Source of the DNA: Hippopus hippopus
Lineage: Eukaryota; Mollusca; Bivalvia; Cardiida; Cardiidae
Assembly (NCBI GenBank): GCA_946811185.2
Contig: OX328106.1
Location: 10,396,777 to 10,460,776, forward strand
Direction: 5' to 3'
Length of the DNA stretch: 64,000 nucleotides
Shown here piece by piece: positions 41,980-50,294 of this stretch (positions within the stretch are counted from its first letter, which is position 1; each line of letters opens with the position of its first letter). The notes beneath the pieces were generated by a model. The model ran no database searches, was not told the origin of the DNA, and saw only the letters and a program-made list of their open reading frames with translations. The translations under genes and the position numbers were made by a program.

Positions 41980-42165
41980 ATCTTTCAACGGCTGAAAATA
42001 TAATCCACTGAAACCCAGAAAGTTTTTTACCTTATAGGCTTGACTATAAACAACAGGATCAATAGATGGTACCTTTCCAAGATCAGATTTCACTTGCAGT
42101 CTAATCTTGATCTATGTTGTCCGCAAAAATCCCTGTTTTTGCCTATATAGCTCTGAAAGAGTTAA
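41980..42165. mobile_element. MITE family C copy
   Basis: Outer phrases AATCCACTGAAACCCAGAAA and GCTCTGAAAGAGTTAAAC; the centre AAGATCAGATTTCACTTGCA is followed by GTCTAATCTTGATC. Confidence 0.65.
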
Positions 42166-42192
42166 ACAAGAGGGCCAAGATGGCCCTGGATC

Positions 42193-43415
42193 GCTCACCT
42201 GAATTTTTGAGAGGACCATAGCCAATTTTTTCTGAAGTATTGAAATTTTGGAAACAAAATCATTATTTTGCCAAGCAATTTTGAAAAGGTCAGCTGTAAA
42301 AATCATTTTAAAATCTGTATCCACCCCTACAATCATCACCACGGCCATGTTTTTGACGAATCAGAATTCTGCAAATAAATTTTGGGATAGGTCACCCAAG
42401 GACCATTTCTTGAACAAGAGCACATGCCCGATAGTGGCTAAAAATATTAAGTCGAACAAGAGCACCCCATGTGGGTGCCAACGATTGGCTGTTGGGTGTT
42501 GGATAGTAAGTTAAAATTCTAAGTCGAAAAAGGGGCATAATTTGGACAAAATGATTTTAAAGTTATCTGCCCTTGTTGTATGGGTTGCTCTTTTACTAGT
42601 GAACAATTATTCCAAGTTTCAAGTGCATGTGTTGAGTGGAAGCCGAGATATAACAAAATATCAAAGTCTTTGCACAACGACAGCAACGCAGACGACGACA
42701 ACAGGGCTATGACAATACCTCGATGTTTTCTTCGAAAACAGCGGAGCTAAAAAAGGGGCATAATTATTGGATCATTTCTGTGAAATTATTTCAAAATCCG
42801 ACCAGTGGTTTTAGAGAAGAAGAATTTTTAATAATTTCTTCATGTCTGTATAGAGCAAATAGCCCCCCCCCCCCCCCCACCACAGTCATGTTTCTTGACG
42901 GATCAAAATTTCGCGAACATATTTTCAAAAGGGGCACCCAAGGAACATTTCTGTGAAATTATTTCAAAATCTGACGAGTGGTTTAAGAGAAGAAGCATTT
43001 CAAAGAACTTCTTTAAGTCCATACAGTGCAAAGAGCCCCTCCCCCTACCACGGCCATGTTTTTCGACGGATCAAAATTTCGCGAACAATTTTTGAAAGGG
43101 TCACCCAAGGAACATTTCTGCGAAATTATTTCAAAATCTGACCAGCGGTTTCAGAGGAGAAGATTTTTAAAGAATTTCTTAGAAAATTCCATTTGGTTGC
43201 CATGGCAACCAGAGTTTTTGATGGAATCAAATTCTGTGAATACTTTTTGAAGAGAACCTCTCAAGGAACATTCCAGCCAAGTTTGGTCCAAATTGGTCCA
43301 GCGGTTTAGGAGGAGAAGATGTTTAAAGAATTGTTTACGCCGCACGACGGACGACGCACGACGGACACAACGTGATCCTAAGAGCTCCCCTTGAGCACGT
43401 TGTGCTCAGGTGAGC
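42193..43415. mobile_element. Dispersed repeat I with GCTCACCTGA ends and 168-bp internal tandem units
   Basis: The ends are inverted copies (GCTCACCTGA at 42193-42202, its complement near 43405-43415). Inside, a 168-bp unit (for example from AAAATTTCGCGAACA at 42906 and 43074) occurs about three to four times with drift. A copy of repeat H (about 42455-42740: GAGCACCCCATGTGGGTGCC ... GGAGCTAAAA) interrupts the first units, so H came later. There is a C-run at about 42866-42882. Open frames across the units are shadows of the tandem repeat. Confidence 0.65.
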
Positions 43416-43419
43416 TAAA

Positions 43420-43800
43420 AATACGAAACTCTTCCTTGGTGTATAGACTGAATATGCAAGCAGCAGATATGTTCAAATTCTACTTTTGTCGTCAGTAAGT
43501 GAAACTCTGAGAGTTAAAACGTGCGCACAAAATCTGTGTCATTTTTTTTTTCGAGATCGTATAGAGCTGTACCCAGATGCCATCTTTCAATAAGTAAAAT
43601 CGCATTTGGGGACAGTTTTCTGTACAAGGTATAGGGTAGAGAAAAGTAGGACCGTAAAATACCGTTTAGCATGTTTTATATTCTTTGCGTTATTATGTGT
43701 AATTTAAGTTTTATTTGCATTGGTACGTGGGTATTTGAACCTGCACAATTTTCTCTTCTCTTGACTCCACTTTTTTTTATCATTTTTCTTCCCCCCGCTT
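43420..43800. other. Unassigned host sequence
   Basis: No gene or recognised repeat. Confidence 0.4.
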
Positions 43801-44165
43801 ATTCAATCTTTACCAGTGGAAAAAAATAGCTTTGTCCGAACTGAAAGCATTAGATTTTGTAGAAGAAAAAACAAAATGTTACTCAAAACATGAAATGCGT
43901 CTTTAAAAGCGTAGAAAACATACTAGGTAATTTCTGATTTGTTTAAGCATTTTCCACACAATGCCGAATTTTAACGACCCTTAGAAAGAACTCCTTTTGA
44001 AAACGTTTTGGAAAAAGGAGAAAATGCTGGTTACCAGCATTTTCTCCTTTTGCCACAATGTTTTCGACCCTATCAAAGACAACTTCCATCATTTTCGCAA
44101 CACATAAATTATCGTCTGCAAATGCTTTCAATTTGGACAGGGCTACATTTTTGTTGTTTGGTAAA
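43801..44165. mobile_element. Two adjacent family A hairpin MITEs
   Basis: A degraded forward copy (about 43805-43985) runs into a reversed copy (about 43970-44165). The second has an excellent central palindrome (about 43998-44068) around GGTTACC. Confidence 0.7.
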
Positions 44166-44965
44166 TAATTAGAATAAATTAGTCTGTGAACAGAAGTTCT
44201 TCTGTGGCTAATCTGGATCTCCTCTTTTAGTTAATACATGCACTAGATTAATCTTGAATCTCAGTATCTGCAACACTGAGATGACTGTCTCACATTGCAT
44301 TTCAATTAGTGATTTCTTCGATGATATAGGCAAAAATATTCACGATATACATGTAACTGTGTTTTAGATGCCTTCGTAAATTTGGGTAGGATAACGAAGA
44401 TCGCAATAAAATAGGTAATTTTGAAAATTTTCTGAAAAAGTTAACGATGACAGCTGCTACTGAACTGATATCGAGTACATGTATATGACCCGTTACTGTT
44501 AGTAACAGCTTGAACTTATTTCCTCATACTTCCTATCAGGTTACTGATGATCCATTATGTAACAATGTTCCATCCTTCGACAAGCACAGCACCAAGCTTC
44601 TTGAGATCGATACTTCTTGGTTTAACGACGTTCGCGACAGTTTCCATTATCACGCTTCGTGTAACTATCACGCACACCTTTTTACTCGAAACGGTGAGCA
44701 CCTAACACAGTTGATCTTGCCACACTTGCCAATGTCTACAGAATGGATAAACCAAGAACTAAAACGGGTCGTTTCATGTCAGCAAAACGAAGAAAAAAGC
44801 ATTTGAATCAAGCCAAATAATTATATGCGAGGCAAGAATCCGAAATTACCTTTTCAAAAGATCGGACTGAAAGTCAAAGTGAATCACCTAACTACGTCAC
44901 CTAACTACGGAAATATGGACACGTGCTACTAGCGCTCTATCTGGCAGACGTATCGTTGAGCTAAA
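44166..44965. other. Unassigned host sequence with one open frame
   Basis: An open frame at 44510-44806 (98 codons) shows no domain, no start context and no neighbour that supports it, so it is not annotated as a gene. Confidence 0.4.
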
Positions 44966-45290
44966 ACATCCTTTCAGATGCAGATGCTTTCAGTTTGGTC
45001 TGGTCCAAAATTATGTCACTTGGTAAAGACTTGCAGAAAACAAGGAGCTGTAACTCTTTCTCCTTTACCGGGTTATCCCTTAGCTTGATGAGTCTGCAGC
45101 CAACAACATTAGAAAACATTGATGTCAAAAGGAGAAATTGCTCCTACTGGCTGATTTTCTCCTTTTCGCACAATGATTTCTGACCCATCAAAGGACTGTG
45201 ATACATGAATACCAGGTTATGGTTTAGCGTCTGCAAACGCGTCAAATTTAGAAAAGTCCAGAATTAGTCGTTTAGTAATGGGTTAAATGC
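44966..45290. mobile_element. Family A hairpin MITE, reversed and rearranged
   Basis: AGATGCTTTCAGTTTGGTCT and a TTTGG TAAAG end at about 44980-45025 are followed by a second set of family A phrases (45110-45285), suggesting one MITE inserted in or next to another. Confidence 0.6.
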
Positions 45291-46005
45291 TAACATCAGT
45301 ATTGCATTTATATGCTATGGATTGGTTTATTATGACAAACATCTTGAACTTATAAACATTGTTGAATTGTTGAAAAAATTGAGATAATTTACTTCATATA
45401 ATGTCTTTGTCTTTGACAAACCTTACGTTTACTCATTAGTTATTGCCCCACCCACAAACTTAAAATGCATTTTCTTAAAAAATAAGGCTGGTGACCTATT
45501 TGTTTTAAGCCTGATTCTTTTAGTTTATTATTTATAGAAAAAATAAAAAAAGTCTGAATTTACGAACATTAAAAAAAATAACTTTAAAGGATACTCTTTG
45601 TTTTTTTTGTTTTTGTTTTTCCAAAATAAAGGTGTTTTAGCCATAAGTTAAGGGTATTTTTTTTTTAAGATTGATACTCAGTATACTCTGAATTATTTTT
45701 TTCATTAAATTTGATGTTTCACCAATACAATGACATAAAATTTGCTTATAATTGTTATCATTTAAAAAAATATACATAGACTTAGTTTTCATAGGTGAAA
45801 TTTCATCCTGAACTGCCGCAATGCAGGGTGTACTAAAAGAAATATTCATAGAATTTTCCCAAAGCTGGTGACCCCCTTTTTTTTTTATCTCCTATATTTG
45901 TAGATCAGATAATATACTATCATCACACAAAGTTTCATAGAATTCTGAATGTTTTCAAAAAATGGTGAAACTGTAGCGATCGTCTTTAACCTAACGGCAT
46001 GAAAT
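45291..46005. other. AT-rich unassigned host sequence
   Basis: Contains several long A and T runs (for example about 45600-45670 and 45880). No gene. Confidence 0.4.
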
Positions 46006-46450
46006 TCCAACCTGCAACGCATTTCCCAAATGCTCCAAGGGATTGAGGTCAGGGGTTAGGGGTGGTGTGTCCAGACGTGCAATACCGTTTCTTTGCAAGT
46101 ACTATCACACAATTTGAGTACAAGCATATTCATGTATTCGTGCATCAGAAAAAAGCAATAACATACTGCACCAGCATTTAATTTCAACTAAAAAACCCGC
46201 CTTGATACTTGTAGGCAATCAGTGTGCAACTGTCAAGGACAAGGATGTGTTACATACCAGTCCAGCTGATTACACCTTGAACCGTGATAGAACTGCCTCC
46301 ATAGTGGTCATTATCAGCTTTGTAGGCTGCCTGGGGTCTCTTCCCTCGTATTCGCCATATCCTACCACACTTATCTGTGTTATACGAGAAGTACCTGGGT
46401 CCATAGTCACCAAGTATTCTCAAAACTGTTACAGTAAACTCTTTCATTGC
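46006..46450 (-). pseudogene. Decayed Tc1/mariner transposase fragment
   Basis: On the minus strand, 46447-46250 reads RIWRIRGKRPQAAYKADNDH followed by YGGSSITVQGVISW, the segment before the second catalytic residue of Tc1/mariner transposases. Further along are DARIHEYACTQIV (second Asp) and LDTPPLTPDLNPLEHL (Glu region) at about 46020-46120. Several stops and frame changes intervene. No ends are visible. Confidence 0.7.
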
Positions 46451-46464
46451 CTGTGGCGAGTAAA

Positions 46465-46690
46465 CCTTTACCAGACATCAAAATTTTAGACCTATCCAAA
46501 TTGAAAGCAACTGCAGACGACAATTTCATAGTGGCTCAAATGATGCAATTTTTCTTTAATAGGGTAGAACATTTTGTGGGAAAAGCAGAAAATGCTGGTA
46601 ACCAGCATTTTCTCCTTTTCCCACAATGTTTTCAAAAGGCTTCTTCCTTAGGGTCATTAAAAGTCGTTAATGAGTGGTAAAGGTTTAAAT
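46465..46690. mobile_element. Hairpin MITE family A copy
   Basis: Well-preserved centre at about 46570-46632 (AAAATGCTGGTAACCAGCAT); ends CCTTTACCAGACATCAAAA and GAGTGGTAAAGGTTTA. Confidence 0.78.
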
Positions 46691-47080
46691 ACATTTTGTG
46701 GATGACATGGATAAAGATCACAGGCAGAGAAAGTTAAGTCTGATCTTAGATATACACTGTCCACTGTCCGATGCTTATCTATGACCAGTATAATTCTGAG
46801 TTACAGAGGAATTCTTATTAAGACGGAACAATTTTAAATTTTTACAGTTAGCAGTGACAGGCTTAATCCTATCAGCGCCAAAGACGAAAACATGGGCTTT
46901 TATGGACAGCATAGATTAAGATCAGACTGCACAGATCTATACCGTCTACTTGTTAAGTCAATCCTACAAGACAATAACCTGTCTGAAGTTTATTGGATTG
47001 TGATTTTCAGCCGTCGAAAGAGGTCGGTTTACATAATTTGTTTGCTCTGAAAGAGTCACCATGGCAATCGTAAGCTCAGA
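46691..47080. mobile_element. Family C MITE remnants
   Basis: Fragments at about 46700-46790 (GTCTGATCTTAGATATACAC) and 46860-47060 (AGATTAAGATCAGACTGCAC, CCGTCGAAAGAGGTCGGT) lie in opposite directions. Confidence 0.55.
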
Positions 47081-47214
47081 CTTACAGAATTAGGAAGACA
47101 ATTATAAGGCTGGGCACTTATAGCAACGATAATTTGAACGTCAATTTCTGCATGCTTTTGATCTTGTTGTTAATCGCTCATTAGGAAAACAACATCATCT
47201 CTGAAATCTTTCTC

Positions 47215-47311
47215 GCAACCCTTTACCAGCAATCCTGAGATTTAACGACCCCAGAAAAGAAGGCTTTTGAAAGCATTATGGGAAAAGGAGAAAATGCTGG
47301 TTACCAGTTTT
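47215..47311. mobile_element. Hairpin MITE family A copy, cut off at its centre
   Basis: The copy is normal up to GCTGGTTACCAG and then breaks into a CTCTCTCC-rich run. The break lies just before the palindrome and the region that leads into element 2, so it may mark the insertion area. Confidence 0.6.
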
Positions 47312-47349
47312 CTCTCTCCCTCTCTTTCTCTCTCAACGCTAGTAGTATT

Positions 47350-47401
47350 GGTAGGTAGCGTAGGGACGCGGCGGATCGGCCGCGTCCCTACGCTACCTAC
47401 C
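47350..47401. repeat. Perfect GC-rich palindrome, 23-bp arms
   Basis: GGTAGGTAGCGTAGGGACGC (continuing GGC) pairs exactly with 47379-47401 around GGATCG. A third copy of CCCTACGCTACCTACCCT follows at about 47410-47427. It is far more GC-rich than its surroundings. Confidence 0.85.
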
Positions 47402-47806
47402 CTACAGAGCCCTACGCTACCTACCCTGAAGGATTTTGTCCCTATATCACTGACTTTTTTCACCTATAATCTCTGCAACAGTTCACAAAGGGACCGAGTA
47501 AACGATAAAGTCCGAGAATCCGCATGAAAATGTGACTATAAATAGAACATTTATTTTGTAATAAAAGGCTAAGTATTGTTCACTGAGGGGCCCAGCTTGT
47601 CTACCTGAGAGAATTTATGCCTATATCACGGAGTTGAACTTAGTTTTTTCTTCACCTATGGATGATTTCTCTCTCTCTAAAAGCCTGAGTACTGAGTTGG
47701 ACTTAGACTTTTTTCTGAGTTTTTTTTACTCTTTGGAGTGTAACTCTTCTAAAAGAAAGAAGATTGACAATTTGAAGAAAAGATAGAACTTTCGTGGTAA
47801 ATGGTT
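47402..47806. other. Probable left terminal region of element 2
   Basis: No gene. Direct repeats occur here (CCCTATATCACTGAC at about 47434 and GCCTATATCACGGAG at about 47620, each followed by TTTTTTC...CACCTAT), and T-rich phrases with GAGTACTGAGTTGGACTTAG. The structure fits a subterminal repeat zone; the exact end is not determined. Confidence 0.4.
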
Positions 47807-47822
47807 AGTCCTGAAAAGGACT
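47807..47822 (-). terminator. Histone-type 3' stem-loop (second of two)
   Basis: Read on the minus strand: AGTCCTTTTCAGGACT, a 6-bp stem with a TTTC loop, then AACCATTTACCACGAAAGTT. The purine-rich stretch downstream could be a U7-type downstream element. It follows the first stem-loop by 8 bases. Confidence 0.6.
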
Positions 47823-47830
47823 GTTGGGTT

Positions 47831-47846
47831 AGCCCTGAAAAGGGCT
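47831..47846 (-). terminator. Histone-type 3' stem-loop after the coiled-coil gene
   Basis: Minus strand: ACAAAAAC, then AGCCCTTTTCAGGGCT, then AACCCAAC. The metazoan histone stem-loop has a 6-bp stem, a four-base TTTC-like loop, an A-rich 5' flank and an ACCCA-type 3' flank, all of which are met here. It starts 29 bases past the stop codon at 47876-47878. Confidence 0.7.
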
Positions 47847-47875
47847 GTTTTTGTTTTGGAGATTGTGTTTTTTCT

Positions 47876-48472
47876 CTACTGGCAGCTTTTCTTTGGCTTT
47901 TTCGGGATTATGAAGTCATCGTGATTATCAATGTTTTTCCCGTATTTACCCTGGCCTGTCATTATCGGTGTAGGTCTCTTTTGATCAACTCGCTGTTTCT
48001 TGTGGAGATGGTTATCGTCTTCCTCTGATTTCCGTTTTGTTGTTTTTCTTGGCTTTGTTGTTCTTGGTTGTTTTTCCCTTGGCTGATTTTTGTTCACAAC
48101 AGCTACGATAGAGTCCACTAACTTGTGAAGATTGGTTTTATCAAAGTCAAACTCCACAGGGATCTTCACAGGAACTGGTGAAATGCGCTGACTCTGTTGG
48201 CGTAGTGTCTCGATATTTCTACTGAGCTGTTCGCTGTTTGTGTTTAAAGTTTTAATCTCCTCCAAATGCTTGTTTAAAGTCTCCAGTTGTTCTAAGATCC
48301 GAGCCATCACGGAATCTTGTTTTGAATTTAACTGTTTCACCTCTTCATAAATGTTGTCCAACACCGTCGACGGATTGATGATTGTCAAATTTATAACTGA
48401 TGAAAGAACGTCTCCATTGTTTTCCACTGGTAGGAAATCGTCCAAGTTGAATTCATCTAAGTTGTGCTCCAT
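47876..48472 (-). CDS. Coiled-coil protein with basic C-terminus
   Basis: The 198-residue protein starts acidic (EHNLDEFNLDDFLP), then has a long heptad-rich coiled coil (about residues 38-95: YEEVKQLNSKQDSVMARILE, LEEIKTLNTNSEQLSRNIET). It ends in a basic region (about 130-198) with KKQRVDQKR as a likely nuclear signal. No known domain is recognised; DNA-binding or scaffold roles are possible. The promoter (48576-48605) and GCAGTATCAATA leader repeats resemble those of the gene at 63838, and the 3' end has two histone-type stem-loops. The frame is intact. Confidence 0.6.
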   Translation of the reverse strand: MEHNLDEFNLDDFLPVENNGDVLSSVINLTIINPSTVLDNIYEEVKQLNSKQDSVMARILEQLETLNKHLEEIKTLNTNSEQLSRNIETLRQQSQRISPVPVKIPVEFDFDKTNLHKLVDSIVAVVNKNQPREKQPRTTKPRKTTKRKSEEDDNHLHKKQRVDQKRPTPIMTGQGKYGKNIDNHDDFIIPKKPKKSCQ

Positions 48473-48575
48473 ATTGAAACTGCTTCCGAATATTGATACT
48501 GCTTCCCAATATTGATACTGCTTTCGAAGTGATCGTTAGCTGAGAGTCAAAGAAATGATGAATGTATGGAAATAA

Positions 48576-48605
48576 CGCTGGGTTTTATACGTTTACAGAG
48601 GATTG
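48576..48605 (-). promoter_or_regulatory. TATA promoter with conserved TCAATCCTC box
   Basis: On the minus strand TCAATCCTCTGTAAACGTATAAAACCCAGCG-type sequence lies about 105-130 bases before the ATG at 48472. The same arrangement occurs at 48741-48767 and 63725-63756. Tandem GAAGCAGTATCAATA units sit between it and the ATG. Confidence 0.65.
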
Positions 48606-48740
48606 AAAATTTAAGAGCGCGGACCTGACGGGAAACACCAGGATTGTACTGCGTGACACTGAATTAGGAGTGTTGAAAAACAGCATGAAACGCCGACGCG
48701 GGAAAAACATAGGAGAAAATGACGTCATGAGTCAAGCAGT

Positions 48741-48767
48741 TCAATCCTCCTGTAAAGCTATAAAAAA
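48741..48767 (+). promoter_or_regulatory. TATA promoter of the zinc-ribbon gene
   Basis: TCAATCCTCCTGTAAAGC followed by TATAAAAAA. It is an inverted, close copy of the promoter at 48576-48605, about 135 bp away. Confidence 0.65.
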
Positions 48768-48802
48768 GACAATCTTTTTACATAAAAACATATTTGCTCA
48801 GG

Positions 48803-48998
48803 ATGGTTCGAATTCTTGTCTGCAAGCAGGTGTCATATAGAGTGTGGGAAATGTTTTGCTATCCTGGAGTATCTTGGGCAGAAACATAACTGTCCAGATC
48901 CAGATGAAGGATTTTACGATGACGATGAAGGCTCAGCGGTTTGCTGTGAATACTGTGGGTGTGAAATCACCCCAGTGGATCAGGTAGAAGAGTCGTAG
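48803..48998 (+). CDS. Small zinc-ribbon protein, start uncertain
   Basis: The open frame 48816-48998 encodes about 60 residues with two metal-binding clusters (CHIECGKC...HNC and CCEYCGC) and an acidic middle (DPDEGFYDDDEGS). The only nearby ATG (48803) is in a different frame, so either a one-base frameshift lies within the first six codons or initiation is not at ATG. Function is unknown; a transcription or zinc-finger regulatory role is possible. A histone-type stem-loop follows at 49030. Confidence 0.5.
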
Positions 48999-49029
48999 AG
49001 CTTGATGTTATTGTGGAATCCTTTAAAAA

Positions 49030-49045
49030 AGCCCTTTTCAGGGCT
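49030..49045 (+). terminator. Histone-type 3' stem-loop after the zinc-ribbon gene
   Basis: CTTTAAAAA, then AGCCCTTTTCAGGGCT, then AACCATCTCCTAGAAAAGAT. The stem is perfect, the loop is TTTC, and a purine-rich element lies about 10 bases downstream. It is 31 bases past the stop. The 45 bases after it resemble those after the stem-loop at 47807 in inverted orientation. Confidence 0.7.
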
Positions 49046-49269
49046 AACCATCTCCTAGAAAAGATCTTTCTTTCTTCAAAATTGTCAAAAGTAAAAAGTT
49101 AAAACTAGAAAAAGTCAAAAGTAAGAAGTAATTATTTTATGTTTTTTTATTTTCAAAAGAACTTATGTACAATGAAAAAAATCAAGTCATGAACTGTAAA
49201 GGCAAAAATGAATGAACTGTAAAGACAAAAAAATGAATGAAAAATCAAGTCAGTCTTTTTTGTTTAAAT
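49046..49269. other. AT-rich spacer with polyadenylation-like signals
   Basis: On the minus strand, after the zinc-knuckle gene, CTTTACAGTTCAT occurs twice and GAAAATAAAAAA follows, resembling the TTCATT/AATAAA 3' regions at 55.1 and 63.5 kb. Confidence 0.45.
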
Positions 49270-50148
49270 TCAATATTGTGTTGAAATCTTTTTTCTCTCA
49301 GTATGTTTTCTTTTTTTCTTCGGAATGTCAGATTCACATTTGGTTTTACGTTTTCTTCCCCTTTCATTGGTTTTTAATACCATATCTGGGCAGATTGTAT
49401 CCTCGTGTTTTGTTGATTTGCAAAAGAAACAGTTCTTTGTTACTCGTTTTTTCTTCTTTTCGTTGTTTTGCTGTTCTTCCTCTCCGTACGAACAACCCGG
49501 TTCTGCAGAAAATTCGTTTTTTGTGGAATCTATGAGATTTTGTTTGTGCAGATTTTTTTGTATTGTCTCTAAATCATATGCTATTTTACAGATTTCTGAA
49601 TCGCTGATATCCGTTGTGTCGGACTGTATGTCTACGGTCTGAGTTTCAATGGATGATGTAGCTTGTGGTGAACTTTTTTTCCATGTATTTTCACTGCAGA
49701 ATGAATATAGTGTCCCGACGAATTTCATATGATGGAGACTGACACCGTTGTAAAACGATGGTGAAATTTCGATGTCATGACTGTGTGGATTCACGTAGAC
49801 AAAAACAAATGTTCCTGTCTAATTTTCTTTTTTTGGACATTCTTTGGCCCAATGTCCTGCTTCGTTGCATGTAAAACAAATATTTGTTCTCTCGCCATTC
49901 ACCCCATATCGTTTGTTGACCGTCGCTTGATCCAAAACTCTGTATCTGGTAGTACGGTAAACATCTTTTTCTTCTAAATGTTGGTGGGATAAAAATGATC
50001 CCACGTAGTTTCCGATATGTTTAACATGATACTTTGATGGAATATTGCTGACCTCATAATCGTGGGTGTATGGATTAACATACAGATGCACCCTCTTTCT
50101 AAGTGGTGATGTATTTTGCAGCTTGAACTCGCTCATATTTTTTATCAA
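49270..50148 (-). pseudogene. Tandem zinc-knuckle protein split by one in-frame TAG
   Basis: Two domain copies lie in one frame. Copy 1 (50148 to 49822, 109 residues) has HLYVNPYTHDYEVS and ends with a CCHC knuckle CFTCNEAGHWAKEC. TAG (49819-49821) follows, and copy 2 continues at once with VFVYVNPHSHDIEIS, a Ser/Thr-rich linker, a second knuckle CFFCKSTKHEDTIC and a basic tail with nuclear-signal-like KKKRK. Both knuckles have CX2CX4HX4C spacing, as in nucleic-acid-binding Gag proteins. Copy 2 has no ATG at its own beginning, so it needs readthrough, a downstream ATG (49794), or an intact ancestor. The function is presumed nucleic-acid binding. Confidence 0.6.
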
Positions 50149-50202
50149 CTGTACTGTCTGAGATTGAGCAGAAGAATGATTAGATTTTCACAACCATCGT
50201 CT

Positions 50203-50239
50203 CTATTTATACACTGTTGCAACGAAGAGGTTATATAAA
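50203..50239. promoter_or_regulatory. Divergent TATA boxes between zinc-knuckle and PolB genes
   Basis: GTATAAATAG on the minus strand (50203-50212) and TATATAAA on the plus strand (50232-50239) lie back to back, about 55 bases from each start codon. Confidence 0.55.
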
Positions 50240-50294
50240 TTGTTAGTTTTTTCTCACTTCCTGCATTATTGTCTTTTCACTCAGAGCTAAAACG

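Noticed and set aside
42723..43250. Overlapping open frames with repeated motifs at 42.7-43.2 kb
   Set aside because: They follow the 168-bp tandem unit in different frames, so they are shadows of a DNA repeat.
44510..44806. 98-codon open frame
   Set aside because: No domain, no promoter or neighbour, surrounded by repeats; an open frame of this length is expected by chance.
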